From NCBI RefSeq assembly GCF_000347775.1, contig NZ_APAT01000015.1, positions 620,001-684,000 on the forward strand: DNA of 64,000 nucleotides, in the 5' to 3' direction. Position 1 is the stretch's first letter, and the number at the start of each line of letters is the position of its first letter. The position numbers and the translations under genes are program-made. Below are positions 9,274 to 17,706 of the stretch, one piece after another. Below the pieces are notes generated by a model. It saw only the letters and a program-made list of their open reading frames with translations, made no database searches and was not told the DNA's origin. Source of the stretch: Marinobacter santoriniensis NKSG1. Lineage in GTDB: Bacteria > Pseudomonadota > Gammaproteobacteria > Pseudomonadales > Oleiphilaceae.

Positions 9274-9285
9274 AGGCACTGCTCT

Positions 9286-10734
9286 TTACATGTAAGGAAT
9301 GAGCGACTCACCGTACAGGTGAAGATCTTCGAGAACGTGTCGCTTTTCCGGCGTCAACGCCGGATCAGCGGCCAGTCTCTGAAGTTCAAGGGCGTAGCTC
9401 TCAAGCGATCGCCATCCGGATTTCGGGTGCATCAGTCGCTCCGTGCGAAAGGCTTCCCAGCGCTCCATCTCTTCGCCGATCAGGGTGTTCGGGTAATTCC
9501 TGGCCCGATACCGGAACAGCAGCTCCTGCAAACGTTCGTCTTCAAAGCGAACGTCCAGCTCTCCCAGAGTTTCCGGAGGCTGCGAGATCACCCAGTTCAG
9601 TTTCTCCCGGTCTCCCTTGCTGATAAACCCGCCGGCGTAAAGCTGTTCGTCGGGATCCGTCAGGTCCGAGCCTTCAAAAGACTGGTCAAAGGCCTCAGCA
9701 ATCCTGGAGGCCACCTCCGGTGCCTGGCGCAGCCTGGCAAGATTGTTCCGCAAGGTATCGCCGTCCAGCTCCAGCTCTGCCAGACGCTCCTTTGAAAGCG
9801 TGGACAGCATATTGGCTGGCGCGAGGACCGGGCACTTATTCAGCTGGACGCCCTTGAGCGGGAAACGGCTGACACCTTCCCCTAACTCCGCCTGGGACGT
9901 AAACACCCGCTCACGAATCTGTTCCGGCGTAGCACTGATCAGCTCGGAAGGGTCTTCCCGCAGATCGTACACGATGACCATGTTCTTGTTGGTCGGGTGT
10001 TCGGCAACCGGCGCCACCAGGGCACAGCAGCCGCGACTGGCCGGGTATTTTGCCGACACGTGGAAGACCGGTTTCATGGTGCCGGTATTGAGCATCTGTC
10101 GGGCGGAATGCTTGTGCTTGTGCTCCAGCACAAAGTTGAAGAGTTTCGGGTGCGTATCCTTGATCAGCTTGGCGACGGCAATGGTCGCCGTCACATCCGA
10201 CATTGCATCGTGGGCGCTCTCATGGGCGATGCCATTGGCCACGGTCAGCTCTTCCAGCCGGAAGCTGGGGGAACCATCTTCCTTCTTCGGCCAGTTGATG
10301 CCCTCCGGTCGAAGCGCATAGGTCAGCCGCACCATGTCGATGATATCCCACCGGGAATTCCCGTTCTGCCATTCGCGCGCATAGGGATCACGAAGGTTAC
10401 GGTAAAGGGTATGGCGGGTGACTTCGTCATCGAATCTCAGGCTGTTGTATCCCACCACGCAGGTACCGGGCTGGCTGAATGCCTCGTTGATCTGCGCAAT
10501 AAACTCCGCCTCGGGGTAGCCATCTTCAAGCGCCTTTTGCGGGGTGATTCCCGTTATCAGGCAGGCTTCCGGAGAGGGCAGATAATCATCGGTGGGTTTG
10601 CAGTAGATCACCAGCGGATCTTCAATGATGTTCAGATCCGCATCGGTACGGACGCCGGCGAATTGAGAGGGTCGATCGTGAATCGGGTCCACGCCGAAGG
10701 TTTCGTAATCGTGCCAGTAGAACGAGCGGATCAA
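9286..10734 (-). CDS. sbcB: Exodeoxyribonuclease I
   Basis: Degrades single-stranded DNA 3' to 5' in recombination and mismatch repair. The product has 482 residues, close to the E. coli enzyme. DEDDh exonuclease motifs are visible: DYETFGVDP (motif I, about residue 9), GYNSLRFDDEVTR (motif II) and HDAMSDVTAT (motif III). The C-terminal ExoI-specific region follows (e.g. DERLQELLFRYRARNYPNTL). The start appears to be the TTG at 10732-10734; its GGAG ribosome site lies inside the 3' arm of the hairpin at 10743-10776. Confidence 0.95.
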   Translation of the reverse strand: MIRSFYWHDYETFGVDPIHDRPSQFAGVRTDADLNIIEDPLVIYCKPTDDYLPSPEACLITGITPQKALEDGYPEAEFIAQINEAFSQPGTCVVGYNSLRFDDEVTRHTLYRNLRDPYAREWQNGNSRWDIIDMVRLTYALRPEGINWPKKEDGSPSFRLEELTVANGIAHESAHDAMSDVTATIAVAKLIKDTHPKLFNFVLEHKHKHSARQMLNTGTMKPVFHVSAKYPASRGCCALVAPVAEHPTNKNMVIVYDLREDPSELISATPEQIRERVFTSQAELGEGVSRFPLKGVQLNKCPVLAPANMLSTLSKERLAELELDGDTLRNNLARLRQAPEVASRIAEAFDQSFEGSDLTDPDEQLYAGGFISKGDREKLNWVISQPPETLGELDVRFEDERLQELLFRYRARNYPNTLIGEEMERWEAFRTERLMHPKSGWRSLESYALELQRLAADPALTPEKRHVLEDLHLYGESLIPYM

Positions 10735-10742
10735 AAGGAAGG

Positions 10743-10776
10743 ACTCCTGCCGGTGACTTTCAACACTGGCAGGAGT
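10743..10776 (-). promoter_or_regulatory. Hairpin that covers the sbcB ribosome binding site
   Basis: A 13-bp stem (10743-10755 with 10764-10776, one G-U pair, 8-nt loop) fills the gap between the upstream gene and sbcB. On the minus strand the second arm ends ...GGCAGGAGT and contains the GGAG that would serve the TTG start at 10734. It may terminate the upstream transcript, restrain sbcB translation, or both. Confidence 0.5.
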
Positions 10777-10783
10777 TTACCAC

Positions 10784-11668
10784 TTAAAACAGTTTAGTCC
10801 CCATATCGACCTGGTGCGTCTGCAGGCGGGGAACACCGTTCGGGCCGGCCAGCTGGCTCATGTCGATCTTCGTGCTGCTCGGCAGGTTGATGAAAACACC
10901 CTGCCCGGCATTGATGGTGGTGCCGGAACCGCCCGGACTCTGCCAGTTCACCCCTTCCCGCTGAAAGCCAATGAAGAAGTCGTTGGTGAAGCCGGTGGTG
11001 CCATCACCGTTATCAGACCCGACGATCAGCGACTGAAGATGACTCAGCGGCGCACAGTTGGTGCTGGTCGAACAGTCCGCCGTGCCGTCGTCGATGCCAA
11101 TGTGGGTGGCGCGGTAATTTGTGGCTGTGGTGGCTGAATCGAACAGGGTCGCTGCATGCTCGCCGCCCTGCCCGTCAACCAGGGTCACACCGATGTTGCC
11201 GCTGAAACTGGAAGTAACGGAAGAGACGGAACCGCGGGCCTGCTTGAATCCCATCCGGAAGCCGGACAGCTTGCCGTCCACCGGATTTTCCGCGAGCTCT
11301 ATATACGGCTGGACGGCTTCAAAAGGCACTGTGTCCCCGACGGCGTAGGTGTTGCCATCGTATTGAACGGCGGTGCCATCCCGCGAAATATGGCCCAGAG
11401 CCACGTCCGTCGCTGAAAAATCGGCGCCACCGTTGATCTGGCCAACCTGTATATCGTCAATGTTGACCCGGGTTTCTACATCCATCCCCAGGGTCATCCG
11501 GGTAAACTGGTGATCCACGCCAGGGATATTCTCCACCTGCATGAATCCCTGCCCCGTCACTTCGCCCATGGCCTTGTCGGAGATGGGTTTGAGTTCTGCC
11601 TGTGCAAAGGGCGCACCGCCCAGGCAAATTACAGCGAGGGCAGCGCATCCGTACGCGTACTGTCTCAT
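10784..11668 (-). CDS. Secreted protein with a DKAMGEVTGQG motif, function unknown
   Basis: A protein of 294 residues with a clear Sec signal peptide: MRQYAYGCAALAVICLGG, cleavage probably after AQA near residue 24. Right after the signal comes LKPISDKAMGEVTGQG, a short motif I recall from surface or secreted proteins of Acinetobacter and Marinobacter (DUF6160-like); this assignment is from memory. The rest is Gly/Thr/Asp-rich and probably beta-stranded, with two Cys close together (CSTSTNC, about residue 200) that could form a disulfide. No enzyme motif is visible. It is divergent from the signalling pair at 12014 and 49 bp upstream of sbcB, with a hairpin between. Confidence 0.75.
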   Translation of the reverse strand: MRQYAYGCAALAVICLGGAPFAQAELKPISDKAMGEVTGQGFMQVENIPGVDHQFTRMTLGMDVETRVNIDDIQVGQINGGADFSATDVALGHISRDGTAVQYDGNTYAVGDTVPFEAVQPYIELAENPVDGKLSGFRMGFKQARGSVSSVTSSFSGNIGVTLVDGQGGEHAATLFDSATTATNYRATHIGIDDGTADCSTSTNCAPLSHLQSLIVGSDNGDGTTGFTNDFFIGFQREGVNWQSPGGSGTTINAGQGVFINLPSSTKIDMSQLAGPNGVPRLQTHQVDMGTKLF

Positions 11669-12013
11669 AATCTGTGTCTCTGATTGTTGGTGTTAGAGCC
11701 TGTTTCGACGCCCGGCTCTACTGCCGCCCCGGTTTTTCTTGTTGTTCCGGTGGCCACAGGTGGCTTGTCTTTTCTTGGTTATTTGCCACGGAACCACTAT
11801 ATCCGAGTCACTCCGGCCAATAGAGTGCGTTCGTTCACATTCAGACATGAACAAACCGCCATCCTGTAACATTTGTTAACGATTTCTCACCCATGGAATA
11901 CTGACGCGACTGGAGCCCGCGCTCTCCACATTACAAACCTGTATAGCGCATATACATAAAACCGGAAGATGTTATACTTGTCGGCTGCTGATCACCCTCC
12001 AACGGCTGCATCA
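11669..12013. promoter_or_regulatory. Divergent intergenic region upstream of the REC-CheX gene
   Basis: These 345 bp hold no gene I can support. A -10-like TATACT (11973-11978) lies 35 bp before the plus-strand ATG at 12014, so a start at the upstream in-frame ATG (11969) is unlikely. A small palindrome, TGTATA-GCGCA-TATACA (11940-11956), covers the -35 area and may be an operator. An AGAGCC/GGCTCT repeat lies near 11695-11720. Nothing else stands out. Confidence 0.45.
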
Positions 12014-13042
12014 ATGACCACCCGCATACTGATCTGCGACGATTCCTCGCTGGCCCGAAAGCAGATGGCCCGGGCACTGCCTCAGGGGCTCCATAATAGC
12101 GTGGAGTTCGCGACCAACGGTCGTGAGGCCCTCGACAAGCTCAGAGACGGCGTGGCGGACCTGATGTTCCTTGATCTGAACATGCCGGAACTGGATGGCT
12201 ACCAGGTTCTTGAGCACGCCAGGTCAGAAGATCTGCCAGTCCTGACGATTGTGGTTTCCGGCGACATCCAGCCCGAAGCACGAAGCCGGGTGCAAAAACT
12301 CGGTGCCATCGACTTCATCAAAAAGCCGACGGATCCGGCGCAGGTGATCGAACTGCTGACCCAGTACGGGCTCTACCGTCCCGGCGAACTGGAAGACACA
12401 GCGCTCAGTGATTCATCGCTCACCACCCAGGACATCCGCGTTCCCGATATCTCGGTCTCGCTCAATGACTACCTTCAGGAAATTTCGAATGTCGCCATGG
12501 GGCGTTCGTCGGACCTACTGGCGAGGCTACTGGGTGTGTTCGTAAAGCAACCCATTCCCCGGGTAGCATTCATCGCCAACTCAGAACTGCACATGGCCAT
12601 TTCCGCTGCGCGAGACAGCGATACCTATTCCGCCGTGTGCCAGGGTTTCACGGGTGCCGGTATTGCCGGCGAAGCGCTGCTTCTGTTTGCCGACGCCAGT
12701 TTCCGGAACATGGCCGAGATGCTCGACTACGACAACCCGGATGACGATGCGGTGAACGTGGAGGTGCTAATGGACATGTCCAGCATCCTGTTCGGCGCTT
12801 TCCTTAAAGGTATCGGCGATCAGCTCGACATCAAACTCGGCCTGTCGCATCCCAGAGTGCTCGGCCAACACCGCCAGATTGCCGACCTTCTGGAACACCA
12901 TCGGGATCGGGACGAAAAACTCCTGTGCATTGAGATCAGCTACGCCCTGGAAAAGCGGGACATCCAGTGCGACATGCTGGTCCTTCTGACAGAGGCGTCG
13001 CTGCCCTTCCTGGAACAACGCCTGCAATACCTGGTGGACTGA
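12014..13042 (+). CDS. Response regulator with CheC/CheX-like output domain
   Basis: 342 residues from the ATG at 12014 (MTTRILICDDSSLARKQ). Residues 1-125 are a receiver domain: the acidic pair DD near 9, phospho-acceptor Asp in MFLDLNMPELDG near 54, and Lys in FIKKPTD near 103. Residues about 165-335 resemble CheC/CheX phosphatases, which dephosphorylate CheY-P. In the helix that normally carries E-x2-N, the sequence VEVLMDMSSILFG has Asp and Ser at the aligned positions, so activity may be reduced or lost. It is followed 3 bp later by a PAS-GGDEF gene, a two-gene operon linking phosphorelay or chemotaxis to c-di-GMP. Confidence 0.85.
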   Translation: MTTRILICDDSSLARKQMARALPQGLHNSVEFATNGREALDKLRDGVADLMFLDLNMPELDGYQVLEHARSEDLPVLTIVVSGDIQPEARSRVQKLGAIDFIKKPTDPAQVIELLTQYGLYRPGELEDTALSDSSLTTQDIRVPDISVSLNDYLQEISNVAMGRSSDLLARLLGVFVKQPIPRVAFIANSELHMAISAARDSDTYSAVCQGFTGAGIAGEALLLFADASFRNMAEMLDYDNPDDDAVNVEVLMDMSSILFGAFLKGIGDQLDIKLGLSHPRVLGQHRQIADLLEHHRDRDEKLLCIEISYALEKRDIQCDMLVLLTEASLPFLEQRLQYLVD

Positions 13043-13045
13043 AAC

Positions 13046-13999
13046 ATGCCCATGAACGACCTCGAAGCAACCTCTTTCCATTGGCTCGTGGACATGCTCG
13101 AGTCCATTGAAGTTGGCCTGGTGGTCCTGGATCTGGAGTTCCGGGTGCAGACCTGGAACGGATTTATGGAAAATCACAGCGGCATCACCGCCAGCCAGAT
13201 CCACAACAAGGTTCTCTTTGACGTCTTCCCCGACATCCCCCAGGCGTGGCTGGCCCGCAAAGTTGACGCCGTGGCCATGCTGAACACGCGAGCCTTTATT
13301 TCCTGGGAGCAACGCCCTTACCTGTTCAAATTCCGGAACACTCGTCCGATCACCGGCATTGAGGAGTACATGTTCCAGAGCCTTACCATCAATCCGCTTA
13401 ATGGCCCCACCGGCGAGGTCGAGAAGGTGTGTTTGATGGTGTACGACGTGACCGACATTGCCACCAGTAAGCGGGCACTGGAACGCGCCAACGAGCAGCT
13501 GGAGAAACTCAGCATGACCGACCGGCTGACTGGTCTTCTCAATCGCGGCACCTGGGAAAATCTGGTCGACGCAGAATACGAACGTTTTCGCCGATATGGT
13601 CATGCCACGAGCCTGGTGATGTTCGATCTCGACAATTTCAAACTCGTTAACGACACTCACGGCCACCTGTCGGGCGATGATGTTATCCGACACGCAGCCA
13701 ACGTGACCAAAGACGCCATCCGTCAATCGGACAAGGCTGGGCGTTACGGGGGCGAGGAGTTTGGAATCATCCTTCCTGAAACCGACCAGGAAGGGGCCCG
13801 GATTATTTGCGAGCGCATTCGGGAAACGATCGAACAGAGCATCGTAAATACAAATACTGGTGACATCCGATATACAGTCAGTATGGGCGTATCCCAATTG
13901 AATTCGGATCCGGAGAACTATATGCAGTGGCTACAAAAAGCCGATGAAGCTTTGTATCGTGCGAAGGAGACGGGGAAAAATCGGGTCGTTATCGGTTAA
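13046..13999 (+). CDS. PAS-GGDEF diguanylate cyclase
   Basis: Makes cyclic di-GMP from two GTP. The product has 317 residues with no membrane segment. Residues about 10-130 are a PAS sensor domain (IEVGLVVLDLEFRVQTWNGF). A short coiled linker (LERANEQLEKLSMTDRLTGLLNR) leads into the GGDEF domain. The active site is an intact GGEEF near residue 235, and RQSD five residues before it is a canonical inhibitory I-site, so product feedback is expected. It starts 3 bp after the receiver-CheX gene and is probably co-translated. Given the neighbouring flagellar, pilus and polysaccharide genes, control of the motile-to-attached switch is a reasonable but unproven guess. Confidence 0.93.
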   Translation: MPMNDLEATSFHWLVDMLESIEVGLVVLDLEFRVQTWNGFMENHSGITASQIHNKVLFDVFPDIPQAWLARKVDAVAMLNTRAFISWEQRPYLFKFRNTRPITGIEEYMFQSLTINPLNGPTGEVEKVCLMVYDVTDIATSKRALERANEQLEKLSMTDRLTGLLNRGTWENLVDAEYERFRRYGHATSLVMFDLDNFKLVNDTHGHLSGDDVIRHAANVTKDAIRQSDKAGRYGGEEFGIILPETDQEGARIICERIRETIEQSIVNTNTGDIRYTVSMGVSQLNSDPENYMQWLQKADEALYRAKETGKNRVVIG

Positions 14000-14012
14000 C
14001 GACCGGGAAGGA

Positions 14013-14042
14013 TTCAATCCGATCTCCGAGGATCGGATTGAA
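14013..14042. terminator. Bidirectional hairpin between convergent genes
   Basis: TTCAATCCGATC-TCCGAG-GATCGGATTGAA, a perfect 12-bp stem, sits between the converging diguanylate cyclase and mvaT-like genes. No T tract follows on either strand, so its strength is uncertain, but its location fits a shared terminator. Confidence 0.5.
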
Positions 14043-14065
14043 ATACAAATACGGCAGACCAATAA

Positions 14066-14434
14066 TCAGTCCTGCTGCCAGCTCTGGACAGCTTCTTTTC
14101 CGTATTTGTCACGCCATTCATTCAGCGTTTTATGATTACCGCCACGGGTTTTTACAACTTCACCGGTGTGCGGGTTCTTGTAGGTTTTCATCGGACGCTT
14201 GGGACGGCTACCAGAACCGGCTTCGGCTTTTGAACCGGCGATTGAAGGATCAATGGCCGACAAAATCTGCAGTACATCTTTTGGAGATTTGTCGTATTCC
14301 TTCATCAGGTCGCGAACCTTGTTTTCAAAGTCCAGTTCCTTTTTCAGAGACTGGTCTTTTTCGAGTTGCTCCAACTCGGCCGCAAGCTTTTCCATAAGCT
14401 GTTTTTTCTGGTAGTAGTCGTTGATCTTTGCCAT
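14066..14434 (-). CDS. mvaT: MvaT/H-NS-family nucleoid-associated silencer
   Basis: Small DNA-binding protein (122 residues) that coats A+T-rich and foreign DNA and represses it. Residues 1-60 form the coiled oligomerisation region (KKQLMEKLAAELEQLEKDQ). A linker rich in Ser, Gly and Lys follows. The C-terminal domain YKNPHTGEVVKTRGGNHKTL closely matches Pseudomonas MvaT/MvaU, including the RGGNHKT-type loop that enters the minor groove. It lies at the distal end of the polysaccharide locus, whose middle is A+T-rich. Whether it silences this locus specifically cannot be told from sequence. Confidence 0.88.
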   Translation of the reverse strand: MAKINDYYQKKQLMEKLAAELEQLEKDQSLKKELDFENKVRDLMKEYDKSPKDVLQILSAIDPSIAGSKAEAGSGSRPKRPMKTYKNPHTGEVVKTRGGNHKTLNEWRDKYGKEAVQSWQQD

Positions 14435-14551
14435 GGAATTAAAACCTTAATTTCAAAAGAAGGAATTAAATAAAAAACAGTAAAGCAAAACCCGAAACAA
14501 TAATAATGAACATTTCGAACTAAATCAAAACATATACAGCTCTTTAATATT

Positions 14552-16486
14552 TCAGTTGAGGCGTAATACATTATTTGAACCGGGTTTCGCCCGATAATCT
14601 CCATCACCGTTGCACCAAACGAGATCTGCCATATCGCTGCTTGGAGCATAGCCGGTTTGGGATTCCTTCAATATTTCCACGACATCACGACAATCAAAAG
14701 TCTGACTTGCCCGGGTCAGTCGGCTCAACAGCTCCTCCAATTTTTCCCAGGGCAAATAGACTTCCCGGGCTTTCATAATTCTCGGGTGAGATGTGCCCTG
14801 CGGATCATCACCAATCAACAACTCTTCATAGAGCTTTTCACCGGGACGAAGCCCCGTGTAAGTGATTTCAATATCGCCATCGGGCCGGTCTTCGGTTTTC
14901 TCCGACAAGCCCATGAGGTGAATCATCTTCCTGGCCAGATCCGCAATCTTGACCGGCTCTCCCATGTCCAGAACGAAGACTTCGCCACCGGCGCCCATGC
15001 TTCCTGCCTGGAGCACCAGTTGGCTGGCCTCGGGGATGGTCATGAAATAACGGATGATATCCGGATGAGTCACGGTTATGGGGCCGCCATCCCGAATCTG
15101 GTCACGGAACAGGGGCACAACAGATCCAGAGGATCCAAGGACATTGCCGAACCGCACCATGGAGAACACCGTCGAACTCTGGCGTTCTGCCAAACCCTGC
15201 AGCACCAGCTCCGCCATCCGCTTGCTGGCACCCATCACGTTGGTCGGGCGCACAGCCTTGTCCGTCGAGATGAGAACAAACCGCTCCACGCCCACATCAA
15301 TCGCAGCTTCTGCCAAATGGTAGGTGCCGAACACATTATTCTGTACGCCCTCAATCACGTTGTGCTCTACCAGTGGCACGTGTTTATAGGCCGCAGCATG
15401 GTAGACCGTTTGCACGCCAAAAGTTCGCATGACGGACTCACAGCGGCGCCGATGCACCACACTCCCCAGCAACGGGTGCAGTTCCACACTCAGACTCTCA
15501 ACCTCGTTGATCCTTTGAAGCTCCCTTTCAATCTTGTAAAGGGAGTATTCACTTCGCTCAAACAGAACGAGAGATTTCGGTTTGTGGCGGAGAATCTGTC
15601 GACACAACTCCGAACCGATGGAGCCACCCGCACCAGAGACCATGACGGATTTGCCAAACAGGCTTGATGCGACCACGGCAGCATCCGGGCGAACGGGATC
15701 CCGCCCCAGCAGATCCTCGATTTCGAGATCCCGTATATCGTTGATCCGAGCCTGTCCCGCCACCAGTTCCGTAACAGATGGCACGGTCTGAACCGGAATT
15801 TCCAAGGCCTCAAGGCGAGACAATAGTTGCTTGCGATCCACGCCGGAATACGGATCCAGGGCCAGGAGAATCCGACGAACACCGTGCTTGGCCATGTGTT
15901 TGGCCATCAGATCGATACTCACTACCGGCAAGTCATCGATCATGGTTTTGTGATTGGCCCTATCCATGGTGATAAACACGGCTGGCCGATACTCGGTTCC
16001 CTGGCGCAACGCCGATGCCAAGGCCATGCCGGTCTCGCCTGCCCCTACAATCGCGACCGGCTCCTTGTTCCGCTGGTGGGGGTGATTCACAAGCATGCGA
16101 ATGCCAAGGCGCGTACCACTGACAAACAGAAACGCCAAGGCTCCATAAATAATTGGAACAGACCGCGGGACGGGCACCTGCAGCATGTATCCCAATACAA
16201 TGAGCGCGAGAGAGGAGGCAAAAACGCCATAAATGATCGTCAGAAGGGCTTTGTCACCCAGGAACCGGATCACTGCCCGGTAAAGCCCGAGGCGGATAAA
16301 CACCGCAATGGTGAAGACGACCGTGATGGCCGCCACGAGAAGATGGTCCCGCGTCGGAATCCACAGATCCTGCTCCAGACGAAGCGAAAAGGCTGCCCAG
16401 ATAGCCACAAACAAGACGACCATATCCGAAGAAACGGAAATCAGTCGCTTGTACATCCTTGGCAAATTCAGGAATTTCTCAAACAT
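14552..16486 (-). CDS. UDP-GlcNAc 4,6-dehydratase, WbpM/PglF type membrane protein
   Basis: Converts UDP-GlcNAc to the UDP-4-keto-6-deoxy sugar, the first step to UDP-bacillosamine or UDP-QuiNAc. The product has 644 residues, the length of WbpM/PglF. About four transmembrane helices occupy residues 15-140. A first Rossmann region (VAIVGAGETGMAL, about 145) is followed by the catalytic SDR domain with VSGAGGSIGSELC near 285 and STDKAVRPTNVMGASKR near 410, where Met replaces the usual Tyr, as in this subfamily. It is the last gene of the locus. With the aminotransferase (16497), acetyltransferase (17707) and phosphoglycosyltransferase (18324) it reproduces the pglF-E-D-C set. Confidence 0.92.
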   Translation of the reverse strand: MFEKFLNLPRMYKRLISVSSDMVVLFVAIWAAFSLRLEQDLWIPTRDHLLVAAITVVFTIAVFIRLGLYRAVIRFLGDKALLTIIYGVFASSLALIVLGYMLQVPVPRSVPIIYGALAFLFVSGTRLGIRMLVNHPHQRNKEPVAIVGAGETGMALASALRQGTEYRPAVFITMDRANHKTMIDDLPVVSIDLMAKHMAKHGVRRILLALDPYSGVDRKQLLSRLEALEIPVQTVPSVTELVAGQARINDIRDLEIEDLLGRDPVRPDAAVVASSLFGKSVMVSGAGGSIGSELCRQILRHKPKSLVLFERSEYSLYKIERELQRINEVESLSVELHPLLGSVVHRRRCESVMRTFGVQTVYHAAAYKHVPLVEHNVIEGVQNNVFGTYHLAEAAIDVGVERFVLISTDKAVRPTNVMGASKRMAELVLQGLAERQSSTVFSMVRFGNVLGSSGSVVPLFRDQIRDGGPITVTHPDIIRYFMTIPEASQLVLQAGSMGAGGEVFVLDMGEPVKIADLARKMIHLMGLSEKTEDRPDGDIEITYTGLRPGEKLYEELLIGDDPQGTSHPRIMKAREVYLPWEKLEELLSRLTRASQTFDCRDVVEILKESQTGYAPSSDMADLVWCNGDGDYRAKPGSNNVLRLN

Positions 16487-16496
16487 TCCAAACCCT

Positions 16497-17681
16497 TTAC
16501 TGGTGTGATGAGCACGCCCGAGTCATGACGTCCTTCAGGACCCGGCAGGTTTTGTCGACCTCTGCCTGCGTTAGCGTCGGGTGAACCAGAAACATAAGGC
16601 TACGATCTCCCAGCTCCTTCGCCACAGGCAGAGGAACCTCCGGCCGCCATCCAGTCCCATCGAATGCCTTTTCCAGATAAACTTCGGAGCAGGAGCCAGA
16701 GAAACAAGGAACGCCTTGCTCGACGATCTCCACGAGAATCCGGTCCCTGTCCCAACCGTCAGCAAGCTTGTCGGGCTCGACAAAAACATAGCACTTGTAC
16801 GCTCCATGCTCGATGCCATTGGGAAGCACCGGCACTCTCAGGCCTGGTAAGGCCCCGGCTGTCTCCCAGATGCGCGCAGCGTTAGCGGCCCGCGCCGCAC
16901 GCCATTCCGGCATTTTGCGAAGCTGGAGCCGACCGATCACTCCCTGCATCTCTGTCATCCGCCAGTTGGTCCCAAAGCTTTCATGCAACCAGCGAAATCC
17001 CGGAGGGTGCTCCCGTTCGTAAACGGCTTCCCAGCTTTTCCCATGATCCTTATAGGACCACATTTTCGACCATAGCGCGCGGTCATTGGTGGTCACCATG
17101 CCGCCTTCGCCACCCGTGGTCATGATCTTGTCCTGGCAAAACGACCAGCAACCGACGTCGCCGATTGATCCAACCGACCGCCCATTGTACCGGGCACCGT
17201 GAGCCTGTGCGCAATCTTCGACCAGATAAAGCCCATGCTCGTCCGCCAAAGCTCGAAAGCCATCCATATCACAAGGCCAGCCCGCCAGATGAACACACAC
17301 AATCGCCTTTGTGCGGGGCGTCAGGACCCGACGGACGGTTTCCGGCGTGATGTTCTGGGAATCCGGATCAACATCTGCGAATACGGGTGTTGCACCGGCG
17401 GTCACGATGCTCGATACCGACGCCAGGAAGGTGCGTGGTGTAACGATCACCTCATCACCTTCCCCAATACCTAAACCCTTAAACGCCAGATCCAGTGCGA
17501 CCGTTCCATTGGCCAGGGCAATCGCATAGTCAGAGTCCGCGAAGTCAGCAAACTCCCGCTCGAACTCCCGGGTCTCCTGACCTGTCCAGTAATTGACTTT
17601 GTTGGACAGCAGCACATCGCGCACTGCGTCGGCCTCTTCCTCAGTATAGGAGGGCCAGGGAGAAAAAGGACCGTTCAGCAT
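16497..17681 (-). CDS. PLP aminotransferase of the DegT/DnrJ family, PglE-like
   Basis: Sugar-nucleotide aminotransferase, 394 residues. It probably places an amino group on C4 of the UDP-4-keto-6-deoxy-GlcNAc made by the neighbouring dehydratase. The fold-type-I signature is clear: VEDCAQAHGARYNGRSVGS and SFCQDKIMTTGGEGG, whose Lys (about 185) would hold PLP. Other family segments are ALANGTVALDLAFKGLGIG and DEVIVTPRTFLAS. It lies between the dehydratase and the acetyltransferase of the same pathway. The exact substrate is inferred from neighbours. Confidence 0.88.
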   Translation of the reverse strand: MLNGPFSPWPSYTEEEADAVRDVLLSNKVNYWTGQETREFEREFADFADSDYAIALANGTVALDLAFKGLGIGEGDEVIVTPRTFLASVSSIVTAGATPVFADVDPDSQNITPETVRRVLTPRTKAIVCVHLAGWPCDMDGFRALADEHGLYLVEDCAQAHGARYNGRSVGSIGDVGCWSFCQDKIMTTGGEGGMVTTNDRALWSKMWSYKDHGKSWEAVYEREHPPGFRWLHESFGTNWRMTEMQGVIGRLQLRKMPEWRAARAANAARIWETAGALPGLRVPVLPNGIEHGAYKCYVFVEPDKLADGWDRDRILVEIVEQGVPCFSGSCSEVYLEKAFDGTGWRPEVPLPVAKELGDRSLMFLVHPTLTQAEVDKTCRVLKDVMTRACSSHQ

Positions 17682-17706
17682 TGAATACCCTATTTATTCT
17701 CTAGTT

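Noticed and set aside
11940-11956. TGTATA-GCGCA-TATACA as a firm operator call
   Set aside because: The arms are only 6 bp and A+T-rich, no known regulator pattern fits, and one copy is seen. Mentioned only within the intergenic entry.
12767-13897. A 376-codon open frame on the minus strand across the CheX and GGDEF genes
   Set aside because: It lies antisense to two genes with clear motifs and codon bias, and its translation has no recognisable domain; typical of G+C-rich DNA.
14013-14042. Perfect palindrome considered as a CRISPR-like or REP repeat
   Set aside because: Only one copy was seen and it does not share the GGGGTCAGA core; its place between convergent genes fits a terminator.
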